A stretch of 64,000 nucleotides of DNA from Berberis thunbergii (lineage: Eukaryota > Streptophyta > Magnoliopsida > Ranunculales > Berberidaceae): assembly GCA_003290165.1 (NCBI GenBank), contig QNQO01000224.1:124001-188000 (forward strand), given 5' to 3'. Made by a program: the position numbers and the translations under genes. Below the pieces are notes generated by a model, which saw only the letters and a program-made list of their open reading frames with translations, ran no database searches and was not told the origin of the DNA. This document shows positions 11,557-23,399 of the stretch, in pieces (positions within the stretch are counted from its first letter, which is position 1; the number at the start of each line of letters is the position of its first letter).

Positions 11557-12360
11557 CTACATCACTTTTCCATCAATGTTATCATCACCAACGCTAACAG
11601 GAGCAACACGTTCCTTCTCCTCGTCAGAAATGATGACATGGCTAGTATGAGCAATAGTAACTTCAGAGGCTCGAGCCTCAAGAAATGTAGCACGCTTCGC
11701 TTCATTCATAGTGTACAAGCCACTATGCTCGACAACATCTGGGGCAAGGAAAGCCTCCATAGAGACCTGAGGAAGTGAGAGAAACTAATCACGAATCACC
11801 CGCCCTTTTGCAGTCAAATACAATTTACTCCACTTTCTAGGCTTCTAGAACGACAGCAAAATGGGTCGGTTGCGAAGCTTGAAGAATCCAGAATCCATGG
11901 ACGCATAAAACTAGGGTTTTGCCCAGGACCTGTAATCATCCTTAAGCTTCCCAAAACAAGCAGGAGCACAGAGAAACAAATACAACTAATGTTTACTCAA
12001 AGCCTTACCAAGAGTGCAAAGTTTTCTCGTTCAGAGAAACTCCGCATAGAATGGTTCTCGCCATGATTGCAACCATCACCCTTTAGGCATTGGGGCCCAT
12101 CTGAGAATGAGCAATGCCCAAAAAAAATCCAAATAAGACCAAAAGATCTTTGGAACTAGAAGTCGAAGACCATACTTGAACATGTCAGGATACAGTTTAG
12201 TAAGGCCTCAGATGAGCATGACAGTCATCGTTCCTAGGCAAAACAATCTCAAGATCAGACGATGAAGAGAACTCCCGACGAACATTGTCCAGAGTCCTCT
12301 GTGTCGCTTGCCTAGGCTCGAAAAACTCCTCACAAGAGCTAAATTCGTCCCTACTCAAAA
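11557..12360 (-). pseudogene. antisense extra ORF of a Tat/Retand-type gypsy element (5' part)
   Basis: On the minus strand 11760-11557 encodes MEAFLAPDVVEHSGLYTMNE and EARASEVTIAHTSHVIISDE. Upstream, a stop-broken frame reads through FWILQASQPTHF-like sequence to about 12360. It lies on the same strand as the 6835-8400 piece and just inside the putative 3' LTR, which fits the upstream half of the same antisense gene. No known enzymatic motif is visible. Frameshifts and stops make it nonfunctional. Confidence 0.5.
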
Positions 12361-12699
12361 TTTTGTTAGTAGTCGTGAGAAAAGAATTGTGCAAAGTAGA
12401 AAATGAAGAAGGTGAAAAGAAACAAACTCTGATAATTGAGATAACATAAAGAAAAAACACAAATCTCCTCCCCCATTTTTATAGAGTTGAGCAACGTAAA
12501 AACTACTAATGGGAAGACATGTGAGATATGATGGTTGCACGAAATCCCAAAAATTTGAAATGAACAGGTGAATGAGACAACAAAATAACAATTGTTAACA
12601 ACATTAAATGCACTGCATAAAAGACAATGATGAAGTCGAAAAGCCAACCGCTGTAGAGTTAGTGGCCACGCAAGCATGCCCATTAACTAAGAGGGAGTA

Positions 12700-13260
12700 G
12701 CTAATGATACATCAAATGAGACTTGAATCATGACTGTACACGTGGTAAATATCATCTATCACGAGGAGCAGACTCTTCAGTCTAGACCCGACCCAATAAG
12801 CTCGAAAAGACAAGCCTAGTCATTAAAAATGCCCGAAAAATATCCTTAATAATATATCGTAATCAAGGGCCTGAATCCAAACCCAACGAATCTCTTCCCT
12901 TAAGAGAGTAAAGACGATATAGAGGAAACAAGTCGGGGCGGGAATAACTCCCCTAAGGACGTACCTCAATAAATGAGGAAATCGTTGCAAAAAACGTTTC
13001 ACCTCATCATGCCTTACAGGCTCAAGTCATGTGAAGAAGTAATCACGAACATTAAAGGAAACACTCGACAAAAGGTATGCATATTTAACTGTGTTATACT
13101 CTGTCCAAATTTAGTCATTTCCCACGCATTAACTGACTTAAGCATCAGAGTGCTTTCGGCGACTAAAACAGGTGGTCTTTGGCAATCTAACCTTGTTTTG
13201 CAAGTCAAATATCTAGGAGACCAGATTTGGTCGCGTCAATTGTGTATGTAGTAAACTCTA
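12700..13260. repeat. putative 3' LTR of the Tat-type gypsy element
   Basis: This stretch follows the antisense gene and contains ACTGACTTAAGCATCAGAGT and GCTTTCGGCGACTAAAACAG, phrases typical of LTRs in Tat/Ogre-related gypsy elements. No second LTR is in the window, so the limits are estimates. It abuts the first recognisable exon of the WAT1-like pseudogene. Confidence 0.45.
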
Positions 13261-13280
13261 TTTTTTTGATTGGTTTCCTT

Positions 13281-14921
13281 GCAGAAAGATGATGCCTTCT
13301 ATTACTGGGAACATCTTAGGCTGGATTTTTCTCTTGGCATTGATTGGGTATGTATGCACTTCCATTGAATTCCTCCTTATTAATTGTACATTTTTACAAT
13401 TCGTTTGGAGTTTAGGCTTAGTCCAGAAAAATAGTTTTTTTTAATTGAATCGGTTGAATCCATTTTTGAAAGAGTGATTATGGAATATGGAGTATTATGT
13501 TTGTACTTCCTAAACTGTTAAATTGCCAATTTCTCTAAATGCTCAAGCTGATAGAGAGGGCATATCTAAGCATATATCTAGGTCACACTCCCCTTCAGCT
13601 CAATGGCTGGAAAATAATTCAGCAATTGTGTTGGACAGGAATCGAACAACCAAACTTTTCTGACCAAAGCTCTGATACCATTGAGAAGTTGGCAATTTAA
13701 CATAAACTATATTATTATATGATTTAAAATAATATACAAAATAGTTGTACAATTGAGATTAGATAATGGAAAATTTATTTAAAATATGGGGGAAAATGAC
13801 TAGGTTTGAGCCGCCAACATGCAACAAGTGGCAAAACTTGTGGCGGGGTTATGAGGATTCATTAAAAAGCTTGAACATCCTTAAAAGGAAAAGAAAAAAA
13901 AAAGAGTTTGAGCTAACTATTTGGATGAAATTTGAATTGTTACAGTCTCAATGAAGTGGGTTTAATTTCTTTGCACTTGAGTTTGGCCTACATAGTTACA
14001 ACCCTATCACTTTGAACCTGCCCTGAATCCTAATGCATTATGTTGGTTATTTCTCTCTATCTTAGATATTTAATGTCTTATACTTTTCCTAATTATTCTA
14101 GTTTTCCGTGTCATAATAAATTTGATTCCCATTTTGTACTTTTATTGGCTTTGTATAGGGTGACTATAGTTCAACTCATGTTAGCAACAACTCTCTACTA
14201 CACAACAAGTATAATTGAATCATCAGTTTTAAACATAAGTCCTGCAATCACATACATATTTTCTCTAATCACTAGGTAGGATAAACTCCAATTCGATACC
14301 TAGTGAGGCAGTGGCAAATTCTTTGGAACGATTATATCTGTATTTGGTGCACTTACACTGATATTCTGGCGTGGATTAACAACCGCAGATTCCTCAAAGC
14401 AAACCCTTGGCTTCATGGTCATTGTTGGAGTAGTTGCTTTTAGTACATGGATCATGATGTTGGTGAGTCCCAAACACATCCAACTCATCCGCTCTATTAT
14501 ATGGGCCTAGATTGTACCATTGTTAATGGGCTTTAAAATGCAGTAGTCCATGTCAAGGAGATATCCAACAGAATTGTCGATGACAACAATTGTGTTCTTC
14601 TTTGCCACATTACAGACAAGGGTAGTACCTGCAATTTTCAGCCACAACGCCTCCGAATGGAAACTCGGATTGGATGGGACATGGAGTTAACACATTTGTT
14701 GGTGTAAGGAACCGTTGTTATCATTCATTCAATCATGCTTTCTAATAAATTAAATATTGATGGATAGATTTTCCAAAATAAGCTTATACTCCAACCAAAC
14801 AACTAAATTATGTTTTGGTTTTGCAGGGGGCACTAAATAGTGGATTAGCCAACTTCTTCGTTGCATGGATTGCAGGCTTGAAATACCCAGTACTTGTGGC
14901 CGCCTTTAGCCTTTGGGACTT
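13281..14921 (+). pseudogene. WAT1/EamA-like transporter pseudogene, 5' exons
   Basis: Exon pieces of a plant WAT1-related (drug/metabolite transporter, EamA) membrane protein are present. About 13288-13347 ends ...GWIFLLALIG. 14159-14275 encodes VTIVQLMLATTLYYTTSIIE and SSVLNISPAITYIFSLIT and has clean GT-AG borders. About 14313-14462 encodes KFFGTIISVFGALTLIFWRG. About 14543-14700 encodes MSRRYPTELSMTTIVFFFAT. From 14828 comes ALNSGLANFFVAWIAGLKYP. Family members are about 380 aa with ten membrane helices and move auxin or amino acids. This copy carries two in-frame stops before GSGKFFG, a stop at the start of the fourth piece and a one-base shift near 14675. The N-terminal exons are missing, cut off next to the gypsy LTR. 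The gene resumes at 26094. Confidence 0.75.
13480..13690 (-). repeat. LTR-element remnant in a WAT1-like intron
   Basis: The sequence contains AGCTCTGATACCATTGAG (13668-13685), the complement of an initiator-tRNA-Met primer binding site, next to ACACTCCCCTTCAG. The setting suggests a small piece of an LTR or TRIM element. No second copy is present nearby. Confidence 0.3.
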
Positions 14922-17303
14922 CTCTTTGTTGGAGAACAATCAGAACAATGTATAAATTTTATTTGAAATAAATAATGTAACAATACAAATACTATTTGAA
15001 TTATAAATTGATTACAACGAAATCTAATAAAATAAATAAATCTAGTAACTTGTATTGCAGATAGAGCTTGCAAAATCATTATCTTGAATTGTCGAAGTTG
15101 GTATGTCTTGATTTGTACATAGAGGCTAGCGGATACGCTATGTTCTATAGACAGAATTCGCCCCTACTCGATGTTGTAGTTTGTTAGGCGTCTGACTACC
15201 AAGATTCAACTATCTAACGCCAACACCCTAGCACATGGGTGTTGGATCTGGCGAATTTACCGAATGTGATCTCTCTTAGAACTGAAGGAAGAATGAATAG
15301 CTCTGGAAAAAAAATGAATGTATTAAAAAACCTGTTTTTCTCTTCAATATATAGATAGCAAAACGGTTTATGTTTGTTGAATTGAGAGGGTGTGTTGATC
15401 AAACACATCATTTCTTAATTCAAAACAAATGCTTGAAGTGCAAAACGACTTGTAATTCAAAACAAGGGCTTGAAGTGCAAAAGATAAGGCCCAAGACCCC
15501 ATCTTTTGATATATAATATATTGTCATCAAATAGCTAATAAGCTCAAGGCCCAATGTTTCTTCATAATTTATTTATAAAAGTGTTGAAAATCAACACTTA
15601 TAAATAAATTATGATGAATTCAGATGTGGGATTATTTGTTATTTGTTATACAAACTTCAACAATACCCTACATTTGTATAGGAAATATATAGAGTTGTCT
15701 TCTGGAGAGAAACTTAGACATGATATGCATTGGGAGATGTGTCTTTTAGACTTGAACATTCCTTAGTGAATACTTATCGAATTTACCGATGACGCAGTGT
15801 GTATAGGAGACATTGAATTTTCACCGTGTTTAGTAAATCAAGACAATGAGTATCTCACATATCATATCTTCACATTTTTCAGTTCATACGGTTGTGTTCA
15901 TTTGGTTTTGAACAAATCCCAGATTCATGAGAGCTTTAGAGAATTTAGCCATATCATTCTCATAAATGCGACCCCACATTTACTCCGAGATAGGTGACAC
16001 TTAGATTATTAATACCCTACTGTATCCGTCTTATCTCTCAAGAGATTAGAGTCATTAGGAATAAATAAATATTTACCTTGACCATCACAGATAATATACA
16101 TTTCTTATCATAGGAATGAGTAAGTGTGTACACTCTATTATTTGAGTTTCACCTAACTAGCTTGTCTTGTTGAACCTAGGCCTTGGAGTTCCATTTGGCT
16201 AGGTTAGGTGTAATACCAATACTTTTTCACTGTCTTTAATAAATATTTTTGTAGATAGTATTTCAATTCATTATTTTTGTCTTCTTATGAAAATATTATG
16301 GATATACACATGTAGCAGCCTCGTGTCTATGCATGTTTGTTGCGTGGTTTTACATGATGTGAAAATTTTCTATAAGTATAAGATTTGAATAACTTCTCAT
16401 CTGAAAATGTATTTTTTAAAATCTTATTTCGTTTGCCAAGTTGTATTTAAAAAAAAATTAACATGACTCCCTTATCTTCCGAATCTCGGGACGAGGTTAT
16501 TTTAAGGTGTGTCTATTGTAATACTCGCCAAATTACTTGCCAATATAATGTTACTATCTTAGTAATTAATCATATTTATTTATTGATAATATTAATTAAT
16601 TGATAATATTTACAAATATGTAAATACTCTATGATATGAATTTGGGACCTAGGTTTAGGTTGGTGTTGGGTAAAAGAGGAGTGGTGGTTGTGTTTAGCTA
16701 AAGCTAGTAAAACCCTAATTAACAAAAATCATTTAAAAGAAACCTAGCATCCCTTCTATATTTGGTTACACACACATAAGAAAAGCAAAAAAAAAAAAAA
16801 AAAAAAAAACCTACATAGAAGAAAAAAGAAGCGATACAAGAAAAAGGTTTTACTCCAACTTTGGAATTTTGGCAAAAACGGTGAGTAATTAAAAACTCTA
16901 TTATTATTATTATTATTATTTATTTTATTTCTTCTTGTTCGACCTCTCTATTTTATATTTTTGCTTTAGTATGCATGCTCCAGTTATTGCAAATGGTCAA
17001 TGTTCAATAAGAGCTTGTATGCCCTATCATGATGACTTTATTTGGAGTATGAAAATTTCAGCCAAAGCCTACCCGTACAATGGTATTTTGGCATCCATAG
17101 ACCACCTATAGTTATTGTCAATAATATTTCTCATATTGTCAGAGCATATGACAACAAGGAGTAAATAGAATCAATGAAATCCCTATGAAGTTTGTCTTTT
17201 GTGACGTTTTGTAGCAAAAGAGATAGTTTAATCATATAATGTATGATGGTGATAGGTGTCTAAAATTGGTGATAGTCAATCTTAGATAGTGTTAATGTAT
17301 GAT

Positions 17304-18691
17304 TAGGGGTGGGCGAACGGGTCAAGGATCCGCGGGTTCAAATCGAACCGGACCGTTTTGCTCTAAACGGTTTGGATTTTAATTTTGTGTTTTTAGATAC
17401 AACTCGGATCGGTCCGGGTCCGTTATAAAACGGTCCGGTCCCGGTTCTTATTTTTTAAAAAGAAACGGTTCGGGTTGGACCCGTTTCAAATCAAAATTAC
17501 ATTCCATTACAACCCTCTTTCACTAATGTGATCCTCTTTCACTATTTGGGTACCCTCTTTCACTGTTCTCTGTAGCTGCACAAGCAGAACCTGCAGGCCG
17601 CATCCTCTCCTCTCCTGTCTACTCTTCCCCTATCTTCTCTATAGCTGCATGACCTGCACCCGCATCCTCTCCTCTCTGGTCTTCTTCTCTTCCCCTCTAT
17701 TTTCTGTAGCCGCACATCCCGTACCTAACAGTACCCTTCCTGTGCAATCGACTGAACCACATCTCTGGGGTCCCCATTATCATCCTCCTCATCATCTTCA
17801 ACACTCCCATCCTCTTCATCCCTAAACACAATCGATCTAATAACAATATCCCTGGGGTCCTCATTCTCACCTTCATCTTCAACCTCACACACAATTGATC
17901 GAACATCTCTCGATCCAACAACCCCACTATCATCCCAATAATCCATCACTTGCTCCTCTTCCTCCTCTCCGAAACCAGATCCATACTCCTCCTCCTCCTC
18001 ATCCCAATACTCATCACCATTTTCTCATACTCATTACACAACCGCCCAAGAACCTCAGTAACAGAACTTCCCGCAAAGCTCAACCCACCACTAACATAAA
18101 ACAATCTACTCTTCTGCGTGCCCTTCCCTGCCTTCTCTTTGTACCCCACACACCCTTTCGACTTCGCGCATCTCCCTGTGTACTTGTGGTGTCTTGGCTG
18201 ACTGGTAGGCTTTGCCGACACCACCCTCGTCATCCAGAAGTGTTGAGCTGGTTCTATCGGTGGTGGGTTCAATTGGTAGCCCATCTTCACCTTTGAGACC
18301 ACCGCATAGTTGTTCTTCAGCTGGCGATTGTTTCTCTTCATTACTGAAATTGGGTTTTGGGCGATTTGAGATGGAGTTTTGAGAGGTGTTTGGTTTGGTT
18401 TATAGAGACAACGAAAAGAGGTTGAGAAATGAAATTGTAAAGACTGCTCTGGTTCTGCTTTGCGCGTAACGTGGCAATATTTCATTGACAGTAGAATCAT
18501 TTGTCTCGAGATACGTGGCAATATTTTAATTTTGGAACTGTTTGGAACCGGACCGTTCCAAACGGTTCGAGTTAGGTTCGGTCCCAATGTTCAAAATAAG
18601 GGAATCCAGACTGGACTGGATCTGTTAAATTTAAACGGTCCGAGTTAGGTTCCTCAAAATTTGGAACCGATCCGGACCGTGCCCACCCCTA
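17304..18691. mobile_element. hAT-like element carrying a host gene fragment
   Basis: This 1388-bp element starts TAGGGGTGGGCGAACGGGTC and ends GTGCCCACCCCTA. Its 8-bp flanking duplication has one mismatch (TGTATGAT 17296-17303, TGTATAAT 18692-18699). Subterminal arrays of AAACGGTTCGG and GGACCG type match those of the element at 32299. The centre holds a minus-strand host-like ORF. Confidence 0.88.
17725..18341 (-). pseudogene. captured gene, uncharacterised small plant protein
   Basis: From ATG at 18341 the minus strand encodes MKRNNRQLKNNYAVVSKVKM, then QHFWMTRVVSAKPTSQ, RHHKYTGRCAKSKGC and SFAGSSVTEVLGRLCNEYE. After a frame change near 18020 it continues as a very acidic tail (DEYWDEEEEEYGSGFG, VMDYWDDSGVVGS) to a stop at about 17725. 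The basic RHHKYTGRCAKSKGC stretch followed by KGTQKS recalls a plant-specific family of unknown function; this is from memory. The composition and codon pattern differ from the surrounding AACCG repeats, so the fragment was probably picked up by the hAT element. No function is claimed. Confidence 0.5.
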
Positions 18692-20504
18692 TGTATAATA
18701 GTGATAGGTGTATAAAAATTAGTGATAGTTGATCATATAATGCATGATAGTGGTAGGATTGTAGGATCCGGATTTATGTGTCATGAGCATTAGAACCAAA
18801 GGTTTTGAACTCTAGGGATTCCAACAGTATTTTAATACCATCCAGTTGCTTTGAATAGTTTTTTTTTTAAATATTTTTTTTATTCATAAGTTGTTTGAAG
18901 ACTACAGGATCATATCTCATTAAACACAACTCAGTTTTTTTTAAAAAGAGTTGTAGTGTCAATGTTATAAAAATTGAACAAGTCAGTATCAAATAAAATG
19001 TTATAATGTGATAATGCTTATTTTTATATGATGCTACATTTTACAGTGGGGAGGCCCAAAAAAAAAGGGAACAATCATGTTTTATGATATATATGGCTTA
19101 ATACCCTATTATCTGTAATAAGGAGTTCCTAACACATAATTTAGCTATTTATTCAAAATTAATTATAGATGGTGTATGATTCACGAAATGAGACTGTGAT
19201 GTTATTGTTACTTGTTTTGGGAAAAAAAAATTGTTTAAATTTCTAAAACTTGATAAGCATTAGACATGTTAATAAATATTTAGTAATGCTCTTTTCCACA
19301 ACTAAAAAAAAAGTGAAAAAATAGAATTAAAGAAAACCTTGAATTTATCATAACATGAAAATGTGCATGGATTATTTTAGCATGTATTAGAATCGCCTTG
19401 AAGGAAGAAACTAACAGCTCATTCGATCCTTGAATGAGAACTACCTGTCTTTCTTAAGGTGAAATGCATATTATTTAAATGATATTTAACTGTGCAGTTG
19501 TGTCTTAATTTGTAAGTTTGTTCACACTAGTATTAATATTCTGACTTGAAATTTGTATTGTTTTACAAAATTTGGTGTGTTTTTAATGAGCGTAGCCCCA
19601 TAGAATTATCAAGGTTAGTTGGAGCGTGAAAGTGGTTCTAGTTGCGTTGTGATAGTTGAAGATTTGACACCTTTCGTTAGACTTTGATTTTATTATTTTT
19701 CTTAGGTAATTAAATGTAGGATCTAGTTATTAATGCTGAGATTTTGAGTCAGAGATTTACTTGAGGATTGAATGATGTAATTCCTTTTTATGATATACTT
19801 TGTGGCTTAGGTATGATGATTGTGGACTTTTTTTAGAGGAAGAATTTTAAGAAAGTTTAATAAAAAAATTTGCCTCATGACAATACCATTTAAATTGTTC
19901 CCGTCGTGTCGTGGTTTTTGAACAATCTATTAATTTAGGTTGTTTAAAAATCGAGCTTAACATTTTGGTATCAGAGCATTTGGTTAGCCTAGATCTGGGG
20001 TAGAGTCTAGGTGATCCTCGAAATGTGGTTATTGGTGAGTATGAGTATAAATGTCCAGAGATAAAGTGACAAAGATGAACCTTGAACCTTTAGTATTGTT
20101 TCATTTTCTTCGTGAATCTTGTGATGAGATTCCTTTGACTTGTGTGTACTGGGTTAATTATACCTTATTTTAATGTCAGTAGTGGGTGACATTATTCCAT
20201 TTAGATTTTCATCAGTGGTTTTGTTGTCCGGAATGTTTAGTTAGCGCCCTTTTAGCGAATCTCAGGACGATATTTATTTTGAGTTGTATATATGAGCATA
20301 TGCATGAGCTATTTGTATAATTGTCTATGTAATGTGTGGTTTGTTTCTTAAGGAGGGTTAGTAGAAAATTTATTTTTGGAATAGTTTGTTATTTGGACTC
20401 TAGTGTTGTTTCATTTCGAATGTAGTTTGCTTATTGTAGAATTAATTACCTACTTACCCTCTTCTACCAAATCTCGGGACGAGATTCTTTTGAGTTGTAT
20501 ATAT

Positions 20505-22672
20505 TGTAATACATGTATTTTTTCACTGTTCTGAATAAACATTTTTGTACATAAAGTGTTCCAATTCATTATTTTGTCTTCTTATTAAAATATTATGGAT
20601 ATACAAATGTAGCAGCCTCGTGTCTATGCATGTTTGTTGCATGGTTTTGCATGATGAGAAATTTTCAACGAGTATAAGATATGAATAACTTCTCATCTGA
20701 AAATGTATTTTTTTTTAAATCTTATTTCATTTCCCAAGTTGTATTTAAAATAAAAAAAATTAGCATGACTCCCTTATCTTCCGAATCTCGGAACGAGATT
20801 ATTTAAAAGTGTGTATATTACAATACTCGCCAAATTACTTGCCAATATAATATTACTATCTGAGTAATTAATAATATTTATTTATTGGTAATATTTACAA
20901 ATATGTAAATACTCTATGATATAAATTTGGGACCTAGGTTTAGGTTGGTGGTGGGTAAAAAAGGAGTGATGGTTGTGTTTAGCTAAAGCTAGTAAAACCC
21001 TAATTAAAAAAAACTCATTTAAAAGAAACATAGCCTCCCTTCTCTCTTTGGATACACACACAGAAGAAAAGGAAAGAAACCTACGTAGAAGAAAAATAAG
21101 CTATAGAGGAAAAATGTTTTGCTCCAACTTTGGGATTTTTACAAAAACGGTGAGTAAAAACTCTATTATTATTATTTTTTTTTCTTTCTTCTTGTTCGAC
21201 CTCTCTATTTTATATTTTCATTTCAGTATGCATGCTCCAGTTATTGCAAATGGTCAGTGTTCAATAAGAGCTTGTATGCCCTATCATGATGACTCTAGGG
21301 ATTCCAATAGTATTTTAATACCATCCAATAACTCATTGCTTTGACTAGTTCTTTTTTATTATTATTTTTTATCATAAGCTATTTGAAGACTACAGGATAA
21401 TATCTCATTACACATAACTCATTTTTTTTTAAAAACAGTTGTAGTTTCAATATTATAAAAATTGAACAGTGAGTATCAAATAAAATGTTATAATGTGATA
21501 ATGCTTATTTTTATATGATACCACATTTTTACAGTGGGGAGGCCCAAAAAAAAGGGAACAATCATGTTTTTATGATATATATGGCTTAATACCATATTAT
21601 CTGTAATAAGGAGTTCCTAACACATAATTTAGTTATTTATTCAAAATAAATTATGGATGGTGTATGGTTCTCGAAATGAGATTGTGTTATTGTTACTTGT
21701 TTTGGGAAAAAACAATTGTTTAAATTTCTGAAACTTGATAAGCATTAGACATGTTAATAAATATTTAGTGATGCTCTTTTCCACAACTCAAAAAAAATGT
21801 GAAAAAATAAAATTATTTTAGTATACAGACTTGCTTGTATACGTGTGATATAATTTTAGGTATGCAGACTTGCTTGCACATCGGTACGTCGTTCCATGTG
21901 AGTTCGATAGTACATGTAGTATTTAAGAAATATTTGTTAGGTATCGAACTTCGGGTGAGATGACATGACATTCGATGTGGCACCCCACTTGGGTCATGTA
22001 CACTCCGAGTGGCTTCGATGGCAAGGGAGACACATTTGGGTAAGGTGTGTTCGGCACAGGAGGAGAGTACGATTGTGGAAAAGAAACTAAAAACTAGAAA
22101 ATTAAAGAAAACATTGGATTTACCATAAAATGAAAATGCACATGAATTATTTTAGCATGTATTAGAATCACCTTGAATGAAGAAACTAACAGTTCATTCG
22201 ATCCTCGAATGAGAACTACCTGTCTTTCTTAAGGTGAAGTGCATATTATTTAAATGATATTTAATTGTGTAGTTGTGTCTTAATTTGTAAGTTTTCTCAC
22301 ACCAGTATTAATATATTGATCCAAATTTTGCATTGTTTTACAAATTTGGTGCGTTCTTAATGAGCGTAGCCTCAGAGAATTATCAGGGTTAGTTGGAGCA
22401 TGAAAGTGGTTCTAGCTGCATGGCGGTAGTTTAAGATTTGACACCTTCCGTTAGACTTTGATTTATTATTTTTCTTAGGTAAATAAATGTAAGATCTAGT
22501 TATTAATGCTCAAATTTTGAGTCAAAGATTTACTTGGGGATTGATTAATGTAATTCCTTTTTATGATATACTTTGTGGCGTAGGTATGATGATTGTGAAT
22601 TTTTTTAGAAGAAGAATTTTAATATTTTTTTTTTGTCTCATCACAATACTATTTAAATTGTTCATGTCTAGC
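20505..22672 (+). repeat. second LTR of the deleted gypsy element
   Basis: It parallels the first LTR from TGTAATACATG to TTTAAATTGTTC and is truncated about 90 bp before the expected end. It has a private insertion at about 21815-22085 and lacks the hAT element, so the hAT entered the first copy later. Confidence 0.6.
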
Positions 22673-22715
22673 AGGAAGTGTGCCAACGAGGACGTTGGGC
22701 CCTAAGGGTGTGGAT

Positions 22716-23389
22716 TGTAATACCATATGTGGGCGGGCTCTGAGGCTGACGTGCTACCAAATGTGGCCAGGCTCTAAAGCTAGCAACTTCGTGTGTGGGC
22801 GGGCTCAGAGGCTGGCAGGCTACCATGTGTGGGCGTGTGTTTATGAGCTAAGAGACTGGCAGGCTACCATGTGTGGGCGGGTTTAGAGACTGACAGACTA
22901 CTGGGGGTTTATAATCTCACATCGACTGGGTGAGGGAAGGATATGTGTTATATATGTACGAATTTAGATCCACATGACACAACGTGTTTTAATGTCGTGC
23001 GGGTAGTTAGGTTGGGCCCAGAGCGAACAATATTATATCATGTGGATTGGGTCGTGACAAAATGGTATTAGAGCCGGACCTAGGTGAAAGTGTGCAAACG
23101 AGGACGTTGGGCTCCCTTAGTGGGGTGGACTGCAATACCCTTGTGTGGGTGGACCTAAGGAGGAGGGTGTGGGAGAGTCCCGTGATGGCGAAGCCCAATG
23201 GCTCATGGATCCCAAGAGGGGTTGGGCGAGCTACCAATAGGATATTATAGACCCACATTGCCTAGGTGAGAGAAGGGGATGTGCTATATATGTACGAGTT
23301 TGGATCTACAAAGTACTACGCGTTTAAAAGTCGCACGGGTCTTGGGCTCAAAGCGGACAATATAATACTTTATGAATCGGGTCGTGACA
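22716..23389 (+). mobile_element. TRIM-like element: two short LTRs in tandem
   Basis: Two related blocks begin TGTAATACC / TGCAATACC and end GGGTCGTGACA (22716-23059 and 23131-23389). Between them are TGGTATTAGAGCC (23063-23075), close to a Met primer binding site, and a short spacer with AACGAGGACGTTGGGC and AGTGGGGTGGAC. A second copy of that spacer precedes the first block (22679-22715), so the unit is part of a tandem LTR array. There is no coding capacity. Confidence 0.6.
22718..22905. repeat. 36-40-bp minisatellite
   Basis: About five diverged copies of a unit built on TGTGTGGGCGGGCTCAGAG and GACTGGCAGGCTACC lie inside the first TRIM-like LTR. They account for its greater length than the second LTR. 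Confidence 0.7.
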
Positions 23390-23399
23390 TTAAGTTTCC

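Larger units (their letters stand above)
16209..19962 (+). repeat. first LTR of the deleted gypsy element
   Basis: It starts TGTAATACCAATAC and ends ...CTTAACA just before the primer binding site. Without the inserted hAT (17304-18691) it is about 2.4 kb. It carries AATCTCGGGACGAGGTTA (16482) and a run of about 25 A residues (from 16783). Compared with the second copy it has extra sequence at about 17037-17303 and 18700-18813. Confidence 0.6.
16209..22672 (+). mobile_element. Tekay/Del-like gypsy element with deleted interior
   Basis: Two long related blocks, 16209-19962 and 20505-22672, both begin TGTAATAC, share hundreds of bases in order, and flank only about 540 bp of internal sequence. 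The first is followed by TTTTGGTATCAGAGC (19963-19977), an initiator-Met primer binding site as used by Tekay-type elements. Just before the second is AATCTCGGGACGAGATTC, typical of the end of the coding and polypurine region in that lineage. Gag and pol are absent. Confidence 0.65.

Noticed and set aside
13664..13690. tRNA-Met-like sequence as a tRNA gene
   Set aside because: Only the roughly 12-18 bases of a primer binding site are present; no cloverleaf. The same holds for 19966, 23063 and 26936.
16783..16809. Poly-A run as the tail of a non-LTR element or processed gene
   Set aside because: It lies within the gypsy LTR, the other LTR copy has a shorter run at the same place, and no element precedes it.
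22718..22905. Spaced repeats as a CRISPR array
   Set aside because: The units are contiguous and diverged with no unique spacers, and the DNA is plant.
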